Source: Trichoplax sp. H2 (lineage: Eukaryota > Placozoa > Uniplacotomia > Trichoplacea). From it: a DNA stretch of 64,000 bases. How positions within the stretch are numbered: position 1 is the first letter of the stretch; each line of letters starts with the position of its first letter. The DNA is taken from assembly GCA_003344405.1 (NCBI GenBank), contig NOWV01000219.1, positions 48,367 through 112,366 on the forward strand, given 5' to 3'. Positions 49,901-62,953 of the stretch are shown piece by piece. Below the pieces are notes generated by a model, which had not been told where the DNA came from, made no database searches, and saw only the letters and a program-made list of their open reading frames with translations. The translations under genes were made by a program, and so were the position numbers.

Positions 49901-52080
49901 TCGCCATGCAATTTATTTACAATTAGCATTTCTCCAAAGCTAAAACAGCAAGTAGTACTTGATCAGTGATAAACATAAACATATAACTTTGGTTTATTGA
50001 CATAGGGATAAAGTGAAAGAATTGGCCGAGATATGAACTAAGACAACCTAGACTCGATAACAAATATAAAAAATAATAACTTTAGATCTTGAAGATAATT
50101 GATTTGTTATGACAAGATGACAATCGTATTGATTTCATCTTCCATACATGTCATGCCGTGCGTTGGTTGTGGAAAAGCCGATCACAGCTGCAACATTACA
50201 AAGTTAATTTCAAAATTAGCCATAGGACGGCTACCAAGGCTTATTTATTTGATTTAATGGCAAGCTGATTTTTATTCACTTGTTTTATCCTTAATCGAAT
50301 GCAGTCCATAATAATACAAAGAATATTTCCTGTTTGGGCTTGTAACGGCTAGCTTTGAGCTTGTGAATCTTATTCGTAGCTTCATATCAGATTGAAGCAT
50401 TGCTAAAATTTAGTATGACGTAGATATACTTTATTAACCGGCAATATTTAAAGGAAACAGAAATTTCGTTAACAAATTTAGTTTTAGATTTCTCGGTTCT
50501 ATCAATATTCAACTTGTTTTCTTTGGCTATATTGATTTTAAGCGATAGCTACGATGATCGCAAAAGATAGATATTGTCAATAGAATTTGTGGTAATGTAT
50601 TCTATTTTTATTTCGCTTCAGTTCAATTCATAATCCAATTCCTTTTAATAAATTATTACCGTACAATATAGGCACGGAAACAAATTACCTAATGAACTTG
50701 TCAACATGCTATAAAGATAAAAAAACAGAGATTTTTTTATTGACACAATTAGGAGTGCTTTCATTAACATTTCAATACTTAACGTATTGCTGACGGAAAT
50801 GCATTGAATCATCTTCAATTTTTATTATCTTGCGAAACCATACATTAATTTTACGTCCATGTAGTTTATATTATATGATTATAGGCGCTAAATCTTTAAA
50901 TCAATAGCATTGATATCGAATTTTAAGTCTTATAGGTTATGATGATTCAATTGTTGGCAAATGCAGTTCAATATCAACTTCTAGCTAGCACTATGTTCTT
51001 AATCAGATCAATATGACGTTTTTACTCTCTACTGAACCAAGATAAATCGTCAATTTCATTTATCCACATGCTAGACTGATATCATTCATTCGACATCTCG
51101 ATATGTATGTTAACTTTTGGATTTAATCTAGACAAATGAATTTATTTAACAGCATATTATACTCGTATACCCCTCAAGACAGGATAGCTCAAGTAGTAGT
51201 GTTACGCGTATAATAACAATTCGATTTTGCTTGTTCCTAATAATAGCCGAGATATATCTTAATCTCGCAGCTTCAAATGCTATTTCCTGTAGCCACTCTA
51301 TGAAACAACTATAAGAGTCCTCAAAATACATTGATTATAAGATGCTGTAATTCTATAGTTATCAATTTGATTCCAGGTGAATAATATTATTTGCGACGCA
51401 ATGCCGTTAATCTTTGCAAATGATTTGTCCTAGACATATTATCTATCATAGTGGAAATTACTGAAGATGAATGCATACATCTATCTATACCATTCTTCTT
51501 TTTAATTAATTCTCAGTTAGCAATCTGTTTCAGCGCTATTATATACATATGTACTTGTACATTTCGCATGTAGTATATCTTATATACCAGATGGCATGTT
51601 ACTTGGGGTATACTCATGCATGCAAATAAAGTGAAAATTTTTAATTTTGTAGCCTAGTATGTTGCCATTGCTAAATAGATCTAAGCTCTTATCTGTACTT
51701 TATAAGCGACAATGATGCTGTTCCGTAAGGATTATTTTAGTTGTTTCAGCTAATTACCGTGATTATGCCACACTAGAGATTTACTTAGCTATTGTCAAGT
51801 CAAATTTTGAGGTATAGAATTGCGATTACTGTGGTTGATCATTGTAGAAAATAGGTTCCACATTGAGACCTGAATAATCGTAAGAGTGATGGTGGCTCTA
51901 GACCTGAGAGGACTTGCGGTGTCAAGGATTAGCTGTAGGCCTTAACATTAATCTAAATTTTCTGATTTAATAGCACTGCCTTTGTAACGAATTAATTTTT
52001 AGAACCTCTTATCATTTATAGGCTTTGCAGAGCCGTCAGTAGTATTTAAAACTAAACATTTATTAACCAATCGCTCTTAA
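49901..52080. other. AT-rich gene-free stretch
   Basis: No exon or element recognised on either strand. Confidence 0.5.
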
Positions 52081-52506
52081 GATTCACTTTAAAAAACTAC
52101 TTTGCACCACTTGAGAAAACAAAAATAATTTTAAGTTCAGTTACAATTTACCACATGATTCCCTCACAAAACACTATAAACCAATAATCTTACTACAAAA
52201 TACATCAAACTTCACTTCTAACGTAATTCCTAATCATCAATACATTATAAAAGTCTAAAAGCTAACCTTTAAACATCAAGATTCAGTCATAAAAATAACA
52301 CTCTAACTACTTAACAATCAACGTAACCTCTGCCATTTGCCATCTTCTTTTCTATTTTCTCAATTAAATTTTCCTAATGTAACTTTCATGTCACGTTATA
52401 AAATATCAAAATCTCAAATTCACAACGAAAAGTTCAAATTTCAAAAATCAACCCTTACAACATTTTCCAAAAATTAAAATCTAAAAATTGAATCAAAGGA
52501 TTAACA
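52081..52506. other. G-depleted stretch, possible old LTR-related remnant
   Basis: Several successive 60-base lines contain only one to four G but many C. The adjoining LTR has the opposite skew. A 12-mer (GATTCCCTCACA, near 52158) is the reverse complement of a word inside the LTR (near 52944), with weak similarity around it, so this may be a diverged inverted relative of the LTR. Confidence 0.4.
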
Positions 52507-53557
52507 AATGTGTAATGAAGGTTAATATTTAGTATTCTCCTTCATAGAATATTTCTTTATTTAGTAATGTATTGTAAGATGATTTAAGATTTTAGTATAG
52601 GACTTGCAAGTAATATCCAAATTAGTGTAGATGATAGTGGAAGGATTGTGTCAGATAGTATAATGTGAACCTGTCCACTGTAGTTAATATAGTTAATACT
52701 ATTTAAGTGTTTGATTTGTAATCGTTGTTACATATTTAGGTTGTTGATTACTAATCTAAAAAAATCCTTGTAATGTTTATGTGAACCGCGTCCTTAAGTT
52801 GTGAATGACGTCTGTGAGTCATATGTAAGGATTGTCGGTATCTCATTGTAGAATTATAATTGTAACTATTAGTGACTTTTAAGTGAGAAGATTAAGTATT
52901 CATTTACTGTAGACTTGTAAGGTTAACTTTATTTGTACTATGTGAGGGAATCGTAAGGTGTAATCTGTTCTAAGATATGTCCGATTAATTGCTAGTATTG
53001 TAGTTTGTAACTACTTTTAGCATACTTTAGGATTGATGATTCATAGTTAATAGACCACCTACTGCTCTGCGAAGCATATAAAATGGTGATGTAATCGAGA
53101 ATACTTTAGTTTTGTTTTCAGTGGAGTCTTCTTCGCTGTAGTCCTGTTTGTAGTTCTTGGTGTTAATCGAAGTCGTGGTCCTAACCACTAGAGGTCGTAT
53201 AACTTAAGAAGAGATCGTAAGTTGTTTTGTTTGGTAAACTTTATAGATCATTTCGCTTGTTAGTTTCATATAGTGTTCAGCCGTATTGTTATACCTGTTA
53301 CTATTGCAAGACTCACTTAAACGGCTTTTTAATTTATAAAGTAAAGTATATTAAATAAACTGGTGTTGTTCCCCTAATCTCTATCTTGGTTCAAAGTGTC
53401 ACCAACCTTAGTGTATCTTAGCAAAATAAAGCTAAATTATTACAAATGGCTAAAGTTTAGAGACCAAGCCGTTATTACGAATTCAGTTATAGTAATAGTG
53501 ATAGTTCTTTCAACAGTATAATCATCTAGTAGTTTCATTCGTAAATGAGTGTTCGAG
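52299..53557. repeat. Left copy of gap-spanning block (LTR-containing form)
   Basis: Starts at CACTCTAACTACTT and ends at GTGTTCGAG next to the gap. After removing the 934-bp LTR and one 4-bp target repeat it is 321 bp, against 325 bp for the copy at 53578-53902. A 4-bp local insertion (TTAG) in the latter accounts for the difference. Confidence 0.9.
52511..53444. mobile_element. Solo LTR of a retrotransposon, 934 bp
   Basis: Starts TGTAAT and ends ATTACA, the short inverted ends typical of an LTR. It is flanked by the 4-bp target repeat AATG (52507-52510 and 53445-53448). Inside are a TATA-like TATAAAA at 53077-53083 and AATAAA at 53354-53359 and 53425-53430. No internal retroelement coding region is present, so this is a solo LTR formed by recombination. 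The near-identical copy of the flank after the gap has one AATG and no insert (53786-53789), which fixes the boundaries. Superfamily is not determined; the short target repeat fits Ty3/gypsy-like elements. The strand is not assigned, although TATA and AATAAA read on plus. Confidence 0.88.
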
Positions 53558-53577
53558 NNNNNNNNNNNNNNNNNNNN
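53558..53577. other. Assembly gap (20 N)
   Basis: Twenty undetermined bases. The flanking sequences overlap. Confidence 0.99.
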
Positions 53578-53902
53578 CACTCTAACTACTTAACAATCAA
53601 CGTAACCTCTGCCATTTGCCATCTTCTTTTCTATTTTCTCAATTAAATTTTCTTAATGTAACTTTCATGTCACGTTATAAAATATCAAAATCTCAAATTC
53701 ACAACGAAAAGTTCAAATTTCAAAAATCAACTCTTACAACATTTTCCAAAAATTAAAATCTAAAAATTGTATCAAAGGATTAACAAATGGATAAAGTTTA
53801 GAGACCAAGCCGTTAGTTATTACGAATTCAGTTATAGTAGTAGTGATAGTTCTTTCAACAGTATAATAATCTAGTAGTTTCATTCGTAAATGAGTGTTCG
53901 AG
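53578..53902. repeat. Right copy of gap-spanning block (empty site)
   Basis: Near-identical to the flanks of the LTR at 52299-53557 but without the insertion. It shows the unoccupied target TTAACAAATGGATAAAG at 53780-53796. Confidence 0.9.
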
Positions 53903-56900
53903 AAGATCTAATGAAAGCCTAGTAGAACTTTGTGGAAGTCTAGCCTAATCTAGTCTCGTTCGAGACGTTCACTTACATAACGCTCGAGGTTGATCAATCA
54001 TAGCAATAATAAAAACAACATCTGTACGACATTATGCTAAATCTTATATAAAGAGATCAGTATAGAATTAATGTAATAACTTATAGAAATCATAGCTAGG
54101 CATTACCAGTACGATTCTTACAACGTAATAGAATGTTTTATTAACATAACACATCCATATATATATCTGCATTGGAATTTGATAAGGAATGAATTATTTT
54201 GCGATACAATAAATTCAGATTTGTAAAGTTCATTAATTATCAAAATTACTTTTCAAAATATATTAGCAAACGAGTACATAGTTATACAGTAAAATTCGAT
54301 ACATTTCTTTATTAGGATTATATTGAATTATATGGAATTATCGCTCTATAGCTATGATACTATAAAGCCCAAAGATAATATCTTTCCTTGCATTTGGAAG
54401 AGTATGCACGTTCAATTTGATTTCATATATGATACTAAAATTAACTTTATCTAGATTAATTCTAATACGACACAATTCGATCTATTCCCACATGAAACTG
54501 TCTGAAGCTTGTTGCACTATAAACCTCTTAATCCTAACATACGCTAACTCATTCTAATGCTATCGTTGATGATATTTAAATGTAAAACAGTGTAAAATTG
54601 CCGTTGTATAAACCTTATTACTTGTAAAGTTGAGATTTAATATATTTTATTATGTTTTGAACTGTGTTAAGCTTGTTGCATAAGCTCTTAATTTTGTAAT
54701 TGCATCAGGCAGATAGGCGTTTTTTAGTATTTTAGAATGTTTATTAACATAAATCAGCGTTACAGGTACATTTACTAATCTTTGAGTTAAGTTTATGTAC
54801 AGAAATGGTTGTACAAATAGCAATACATTTCATTTATATTTTTATTAACATATCTTATACGAAAATAATATTGCTATACTTAAAAATGAAACCCTGCTAT
54901 AGGTTTAGACTCGATAAATATCGATTCTCAGGACTGATTATCCGGATAAAGTTAAACGGATTATTAGGAAGAATTTGTAGATTATCGCTTTTACAATAAC
55001 GAATAACCTGCAAAGTTTTCACAATCATTCATATTAAACGCTTCTACGATAGGACAATGAATTAATAATATATATTGCTGAAATGTTAATTTTATTTTTC
55101 CTAATTAATGATATATTCGAACTTTAGTATCAATCAAAATTATGATTTTAACTTTTAGTCGATTAATTTTTCTCATCTGTAATTGTAAATGTAATTGAAT
55201 GTTTATTGCAATATGCTTAGACTATTAGTTGTTATGCTTAAGTATTTTTATATGTAATATTGACTTGTTTTATAAGAAAAATAGACTCGTTTTGATGATG
55301 GAGTTGTTAAATTCGTAACGGTTATTTTGGAGTGAGACAGCATTTTCACGAATTAGGAGATCCCACTATCTTTGATCTGGTGTGATAACTTAGATATACT
55401 GTTAAGATTATAGTATGTTAGGATCGGCTGACTATTTTGAGATGATATCTTGCCCAACCGTCTACGACTAAGTGTTTTGTAAAGGCGTACAAAAGAGGAC
55501 GTGTTTTAGAGAACTGTGGAGAAGAAGCATTAAGTTGTCATTTCTAAAATAGTAGGACAGCCTACAGTTAGTGGCAATTGTCTATTAACTCTACCTATTT
55601 TTCAAGTTATTCGTCAAAATTAAACGCTTTTAATTACTTTATTAGTTTAACTGTTTGCGATAGTAAAAGAATCGGATACTTGGGAGTTATAATTCCTTTA
55701 CTGGATCTTACATTAAAGCATCCTTTATGCAACTTATATAGCGCCATATTACTCGTTGCATAAGATACCATCTTCATTAATTGATTTGTCGACTGTACGA
55801 ATTATAAATAATTTATTAGTTGATGCCACTACGGATCATTATTTTGCAGTACTGTATTGCCATGATACACTATTCCTTCCTCCCCCCCCCACAATTATTA
55901 AGAAACGAAGATTAGCCAATGTAAGTAGAATCAGTACACAGCGCATCTTTACTATACTAATCTATATCTAAAATAAAGCCAATGATCCGTCAAGTATTCA
56001 ATAAATTTACCATGATGTACAGTAAATAATGTGTGAAATAAATCAGTTTTATCTTACAGCAATAAGGAAGATTGATCTATGCACAGGACAACATGAGTGA
56101 AATACTGATATCCAATCAATTTGCAGTGGTACAAATAGATCACTGAAATAGATCAATTTTATCCTACAGGTAGGCTAAAACATTAAAATTGGTTAATACT
56201 TGATGTCTAGAAGGGGAAAAAGTGATTTGATAGGTAGGAGCTAGATTGATGATACTACAAATGCATCCCTCTTAATGTACGGTAGCTTCTACGTTAAGAA
56301 AATTATCTGAAATAAGCTACAAGATTCCATACAAAAAATTCAAGTTTTGATAAGTTGAGAGGATACGCTTATAGCCAAAGCCTCGCGCTGTATGATCACA
56401 TACACAATTGCACATGCTAAACTAACATCATTGATTTAAATTCTACTGTCGGTTAGTGGCGGACTTTGTATCCCAATACGCTCACTAAGAAAGGTGAAAA
56501 GATTGTCAGTGTTTGCGAGTTTTCATAGAGATATATGCAACGCTATGTAAGTTAAAGGAACAGAATTGAAATAAAATGGAAACAACTTTAGCGTGTTAAA
56601 TTATATTTTTTAATTGTAATTATGAAGTAGGAATAGGATAAACTGAAAACTTAAATGTTATGTAAAATTAGAATATGCTCTTGATGATAGAGTTTTAATT
56701 TACGATGATTGAAGACTGGCTTTCACATGGTAACATCTACAGTTTTACACTTCATGCAATCAAAATCTTCTAGTTTAAATAGTAGAGGTTACCTGCAGCA
56801 CGAGTAGAAGGTAGTTCAATGCTATCGTTTCCATTAGCTTATTCTGATTTTAAAATAAGTCTAATGTAAAGTGAGCTGGATAGAATAGAAAATGTACACG

Positions 56901-57700
56901 CGTGCAACGCTGAATAAGGAGATTTTTCTCATTAGTAGTGTGTCACTAGAACACTATTCTCTCGTGATATCTATTTTACTACTAAGAAGTAAAATAAAAT
57001 ACTTGTTCAAAACGACGACAGAGTAATTATGGTTATGCGATAGCAAGGTGAAGCTTATTTTCACAGATTCATGCTTGTGGTTGTTTTTCTTAGTAGGTAA
57101 GCGTCGGCAGTTCATCAGGAAATCGATGCTAATCGTATAAATGAGAACTTCAGTCGTGCATTCTAGTCTTTATTAAGTAATCATTACACAAATGCAATTA
57201 AGAGACGGTAGTATTTTCCAAATTACTTCAGGAGATGCTATAATAAAAACATCTAACTATGATATTATAATGGAGACCTTAACTCTTAGGATAGGAATGA
57301 CGTAATATTTCCAGCTCTTCTAATTCGTTAGTAACTAATATTTGAGTTACTGTTCATTGGTACGATGAATTTATAAATATCAATATCTACCAATTCATTA
57401 TTGTATTGTAGCTAAGTCGTAACGTAAAAGTCAGCATGGTGGTTAACACCTTATAGTATATCGGGAATTCTCTCTTTACTTACACAGACTTCTTTCCCTT
57501 AAACAGTCCCCGATTATACAGCTTAATTGAGTAGGGCATCAGCTTTGCAAGAATATTACTATAGATATGGTGTATGATTTTACTCACACACAAGTTACTG
57601 TATCTACTACAAAAGTAACTTATTACTTTAATCAGCTATACTGTACGTGTATGTAAAGCTCAAGTACTGCTGTGATGCACTATCGAATTTTATTTTCAAG
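53903..57700. other. Gene-free stretch
   Basis: No gene recognised. Two overlapping out-of-phase frames near 55578-55971 have no domain. A run of nine C lies near 55884. From about 56040 onward, weak matches to the repeated modules of 57.7-59.3 kb begin (for example ATCCAATCAATTTGCA and AGCTACAAGATTCCATA). Confidence 0.45.
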
Positions 57701-57739
57701 TATTACAGTAAAAAGGAAGATTAATCCATGTAGGTACCT

Positions 57740-59330
57740 GCTACAATCAATGCACAACATACTTTGTGTCGATTTGTCTCTAAAACGAAGCGAATGATGT
57801 GTCTTCTGAAGTATCCAATCAATTTATGACCGTAAACTAGATCCAAGCATCCAACGGATTGATGATTGTGCAGAATTGCATCACTATCCAACAAAATACT
57901 GTCGATAGTACAATATCACAAAAGGAATTATTAGTTAATGACTGGTTCTACTGTCGGAGGAAACGACTCCTCTATTTTAATTTTTATACGCGTACGTTAA
58001 AAAAACATGTGAAATAAGTTACAACATTCCACAGCACAATTTACATCTTGACTGCATCGTTACAATCTCGAGCGAAATAGTATTTTGTATTGGACACGTT
58101 GGTTTCTGTTCCAATATCATTTAATTTATATAATCAATCCAGCAAGAAAAGTGAGTGTATGCGATTGCTGACAACTAAGTACAACAAACCATGATTATGG
58201 AATGTAGCATTTCTATCATTTTATTTTATTTCAAAATGGTTAATTGCACAAATGCAGTACGGTACACTAGTGGCGCTATCACAAATTCATATGACAGATC
58301 CAGTATAAAATACATACGATTGAAATCAATTAGCCAAACAAAATGTTAGCATGATAGCTTAATCGAAGATTAAAGTAAACTATGACAGAGTTTTAGCCAT
58401 TGAGAATTAAGAGTCAGTAGAGCTTCTCCTTTACAAGTCATCATGTGATGGATCTGGATAAATGAGATCAGTGCTGTATCCTGTCTGTCCTCGTACGCTT
58501 ATACAGGGTGTATACTAACATTGAGTAGAAAATAGGGCAGCAGAATGGATGCCTCTTGTCATCCCAGTCCAATTCAAGCAGTCAATATACAGCAGATTTT
58601 GTATTGATTTGTGTCTAAAACGAAGCGAATGATCTGTCTTTTGAAGTATCCAATGAATTTATGAGTGTAAACTAGGTCTGTTTCATCCTACAATTTGTAA
58701 AAAAAGATTGTGCGTGTAGAGTGTAGAGTGTAGAGAGAAATAGGTGAGAAACTAAGTATCCAATGAATTTATGAACGTAAACTAGATCTGTTTAATCTTA
58801 CCATTGATTAAAAAAACAGATTGACTTGGATGTAGAAAGAAACGGGTAAGAACATAAGTATCCAACGAATTGATGATTGTGCAAATACATCACTATCCAA
58901 CACAATCATATCCATGGTACAATATCAGAAAAGGAATATTGGTTAATGAAAAACAAAACATGTGAATTTACAGCATTCCATAGCACAATTTCCATCTTGA
59001 TTACATCCTTACAATCTTGAACAAAATATCATTTTGCGCTGGATATTAATATTGATAAAAATATTGTCGATGGTACAGTATTCAATGAAGGAACATTGGC
59101 CAGTCAGTGGTTCTTTGTAGGAAAAAACGACTCCTCTATTTTAATTTCTTATATGCGTACGTTAAGTAAACATATAAAGTAAGACGTGTACGTTGAAACA
59201 AAACATGTAAAGTAAGTTACAGCATTCCATAGCACAATTTCCATCTTGATTACTACATCATTACAATCTTGAACAAAATAGCATTTTGTATTGGATACGT
59301 TGGTTTCAGTTCAAGGATCATGCCATTTAT
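57740..59330. repeat. Mosaic of diverged duplicated modules
   Basis: Module a (ACGAAGCGAATGAT-TGTCTT-TGAAGTATCC) occurs near 57784 and 58618. Module b (GTATCCAA-GAATT-ATGA) occurs near 57847, 58756 and 58858. Module c (AACGACTCCTCTATTTTAATT) occurs near 57962 and 59127. Module d (CATTCCA-AGCACAATTT-CATCTTGA) occurs near 58028, 58975 and 59223. The order is partly kept, so the segment was duplicated and then diverged. A GTGTAGA microsatellite lies at 58715-58735. Confidence 0.75.
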
Positions 59331-59546
59331 AATTAATTAATCTAGCAAGGAAACTAAGTGTATGCGATTGCTGACAATTAAATACAACAAAGCATGATTA
59401 CAGAATGTAGCAATGCTATCCTTAATTGGATTTGAGAATGGTAAAGTGCAAAAATCTGTTCAATCATCCGTTACGTCTGCAATCGAACGAACGGATTAAG
59501 ACTAAGTAGTAACTACTCTCTGTGTAAACTTTGCAGTCAACATGGT

Positions 59547-61860
59547 TCAGATACTCGTATCGGAGTATTAGATAACAATCATAACAGGCAGGCTATCAAC
59601 AAAGTAACTACTGTAGGTCCATTGGTTACCTTCTACGCAGTATGCTTGTTTCTACAGAAGGTGAAAACGAGTACCCGTGCTGCTACTAAGGCAGTGACCA
59701 TGGCAACCACTGCCAATGCGCACGATAGCACACCGTCGTCTCCAAGGCAAAGCAATCTTGTCAAGGTGTCACGCACGCTTCTAATACTTCCTATGCAATG
59801 GAAGAGAACGTGCTGCTAAGGGAAGGGCGTTATGCGAAGAGGCAGTGCGGCACTGCCTCATGGATCATCTACGGATCGGAAGATAGATCTCAATTTCATT
59901 GGTTCTACGCAGTATTCTTGTTTCTACAGAAGGTGAAAACGAGTACCCGTGCTGCTACTAAGGCAGTGACCATGGCAACCACTGCCAATGCGCACTATAG
60001 CACACCGTCGTCTCCAAGGCAAAGCAATCTTGTCAAGGTGTCACGCACGCTTCTAATACTTCCTATGCAATGGAAGAGAACATGCTACTAAGGGAAGGGC
60101 GTTATGCGAAGAGGCAGTGCGACACTGCAGATCTCAATTTCATTGGTTCCTTCTTTCCATTCACTCAATTTGATAGGTTATTTCTTTCCATTGTGAATAG
60201 AAAGAAGGAACCAATGAAATTGAGATATTTCTTCCGATCCGTAGATACGGACCGCCTCTTCGCATAGCTCAGTTGCTTTCGAGCAGCATTGGTATACGCT
60301 TGCGTTGATAGAGTCGAATGAGCGAGAAAATGGATCGCCTCACCCTTATTTAGAACTGAAAGTAATTTACCGACTGCCTACTCGCCGTCGCTGGGCGCCA
60401 AAACAACCACTGCAAGCGTTATTAGCGTGGAGTGCAGCATAGTGTGTATTGTACACCACTTTGGATGACCTACTGTAGACTATTGATCGCATCTATACAG
60501 AAGAACATTGGCAACATTCTTCTCAGTTGGCGAGCTTTGCTGGAGTTTTCTTTTCTCAATCCCATCTTTCATCAACGATCCGCTACGATTGGAGGATTGT
60601 GTGCGCTCCAAGCACCGTTATCGTATTCTCTATTTCAACTAGGAACATCCGCACCAATATCCACTTGCCATTAACTCCAATTAACCTGGTAAGTGGAGAT
60701 GATCGTCATAACGGATCATGTACCTACGAAAACCAATTGTTGTACTATTGACTCTTGAAAGGTTGGATTCAAAATAGTGAAAGAGTGCTATTGCATTGAC
60801 TAGATTTTACCCTACTCCAATGATTACCTCAATCAGTTATACAATGTAAGAATTTTACTGTTTATATCACGTTTGGAGAGTAAGAACAAGGTAACGATGA
60901 AGTAATCAGTGGTTCTATGTTAGAAGGAAACGACTCTTTTTTTTATTTATGAAGGGTAAAAAAAACGGGTGAAATAAGTTGCTGCATTGCATAGCATAAT
61001 TTGCATCTTTCCTGCATCATTTCAATCTTCAACAAAATATCATATATCGTAGCGGAGTATTGGATAACAGGCAGGCAGGCTATCAACAAAGTAACTAGGC
61101 CCATTTCTTACCTTCTACACTGTATACTGGTACTTACAGTAGTTTAAAAGATACTTGAAGTAAAACGTTGAAGAAAGCTCGCCCTGCTATTACTGTAAGG
61201 GTTGTTAAGAGTACCTATGGCACACCGTCGTCTCCAAACCAATGCAATCCTATCACTGTGTCACGCTTGTCTCGCTTCCAATGCAATAGAAGAGAACATG
61301 ATATTAATTTATTATTATTCCATTTTCCCAATTTCAAATGCAATCATAATTACTCGAAGGACATGATTGCTACAAGAAGGAGAACTGGAAAAGGGCCTGG
61401 CTAATTCTAGTACTGTAGTCATAAAACAAGATGTCCGTCCTTCTTTATGACTGTCATCGCATAAGGTAGACTAGTAGAGACGATCATCTCTAATACTAAG
61501 GATGTGCAGGCTAATTCTTGAGTCATTTCAAGTGGATCGCATGTCTGACGCGGTACACTGCACTGTCTACCTTGCCCATGTCAACCAGCTGCAGAAACGT
61601 ACTGCTAAGTTAGTTTGGAGAACGTAGCCAACATGGCTCTCAGTTGATTGCGCTATCTTGACGGGCCTTGCTGCAGTTTTCTTCCCTTTCGTTTTCTGCC
61701 TTTCTCCTGCTTAGCCAATAGCCAATACCGTGTAATGCAATTAATCCGGAATCCATCCCATCGTTGATCGACTATCTGCTATTTCAACCAGGGAGATCAC
61801 CACCGATATCCACTGGCCATCAACTCCAATCAGTCTGGTAAGCCTGTCATTGATCAGATC
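59547..61860. repeat. Two ~1-kb related blocks with a 272-bp tandem repeat
   Basis: Block 1 (59547-60700) and block 2 (about 61040-61850) share, in order: CGGAGTATT-GATAAC, GGCAGGCTATCAACAAAGTAACTA, CACACCGTCGTCTCCAA-C, ATGCAAT-GAAGAGAAC, and a 3' segment with CTATTTCAAC-AGG, ATATCCACT-GCCAT and AACTCCAAT then CTGGTAAG. Within block 1 a 272-bp unit is tandemly repeated (about 59634-59905 and 59906-60130). Repeated Thr/Ser-rich open frames there follow the DNA repeat and are not called as genes. Confidence 0.75.
60131..60226. repeat. Inverted repeat, 34-bp arms
   Basis: Arms 60131-60164 and 60193-60226 are complementary with one mismatch (inner part CCAATGAAATTGAG on the right arm) around a 28-nt loop. 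The right arm continues into CTTCCGATCCGTAGAT, which is the reverse complement of sequence in the first tandem unit (59866-59902). Confidence 0.88.
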
Positions 61861-62649
61861 AATACACCATTCACAGATCACTCAATTCAATGATACTCTT
61901 ACAGGTAGATAGCTGCCATCAAACGAGTCAATGAGTGTACAGAATAGAGCCTTTCCTTCACATACTTCATCAGCAGATTGTCCAAATTTGATTTACTATC
62001 TAATCCATATTTAGTCATGGCTATGCAGGTGATTGTCCCAATTTTCACTCGTACTAAATTGACGCATGTTGTCTTCATAATTATTGACTGATAGTCCTTG
62101 ACTCACTTGTGTTTATAATACAGTAATATGAAACTGCATGATGACATCTAGTAACAAACCATGCCAGTAGTTTCAAAAACGATGATGCCTATTTCTTCCA
62201 TTCATCCTATTACTATCAAATAACACTAGCCTACAAGAGGGAATAAACTCCTACTCGGACGATGAAAAATAGGCTATACCTGACTATTACGATACAGCAG
62301 CAATCGCTTTACGAGTATATCAATGACATATTGAAATACTCGCACATTATTCCATGTCGCAACGTTGTAAATCCTTCTTGTATACCGACAATGAGTCCTT
62401 GTTTGACTACTAAACTATAATTTGAAGGCGTTCAAGTCAAGATGGAGTGCAACAATCTGTTGTTACTTATACATTACAGTAGAAATGGACTCGAGTAATA
62501 GGATTGTAATGAAAGTGCTGTGATAGCTTATTACTGCTACGATGTTGTCTACTGCACGTAATACTGTGCTAGTGAAAAATGAAAAACCGAAATAGCTAAA
62601 ACTAAATATAGCCATATTCTTGACTCTCCACACAGGCTGATTGGATATA
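61861..62649. other. Region upstream of the CARD exon
   Basis: No exon recognised. An AG acceptor (CACACAG|GCTG) lies at about 62636, just before the CARD start codon, so a non-coding leader exon further upstream is likely. Confidence 0.45.
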
Positions 62650-62953
62650 ATGGAAGAATGGAATTATATTGACAACGCTTTACGCTGTTATGAAAATCTT
62701 CTCTGCGATGATTTACCTATAGAACGGTTGTTAACTGATATCAAGAATGAGAATTTAATATCAGAGGAGGAGTACGAAGTGATCAATTCAAAGTTATCTC
62801 GACAACAAAAAAACAAAACGCTGTGCAGTACGTTAAAGTCCAAGAAAGAAGATAAAACAAAAATGACTTCCTTTTGCCAATTGTTATGTTTGGAATTAGA
62901 TCCTACAACACAAAACTTCGGTTGGCTTTTACATGATCTGGCCAATGATCCAG
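62650..62953 (+). CDS. CARD-domain protein, first coding exon (partial gene)
   Basis: 101 codons encoding a death-fold domain of CARD type, used as a homotypic adaptor in apoptosis and innate immune signalling. The helical pattern is readable: ALRCYENLL, then PIERLLTDIKNENLIS, then EEEYEVINSK, then RQQKNKTLCSTLKSK, then MTSFCQLLCLEL and NFGWLLHDLAND. The motif order (LL-x-DL, leading into L-x-S-E-E-Y) is characteristic of CARDs. The ATG at 62650 follows a likely acceptor at 62636. The exon ends in phase 1 at a good donor (CCAG|GTAAAG); without splicing the frame stops eight codons later. Downstream exons are not identified before the 50-N gap, so partner domains are unknown. Confidence 0.72.

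Noticed and set aside
55578-55971. Two neighbouring plus frames of 61 and 71 codons
   Set aside because: Different phases, low complexity, a poly-C run, no domain or splice sites linking them.
59622-60267. Three overlapping Thr/Ser-rich open frames
   Set aside because: They follow the 272-bp tandem DNA repeat, and the diverged third copy near 61.2 kb does not keep the frame.
60388-60410. GGGCGCCAAAAC as an LTR-retroelement primer-binding site
   Set aside because: No LTR ends at the expected position and no retroelement coding sequence nearby.
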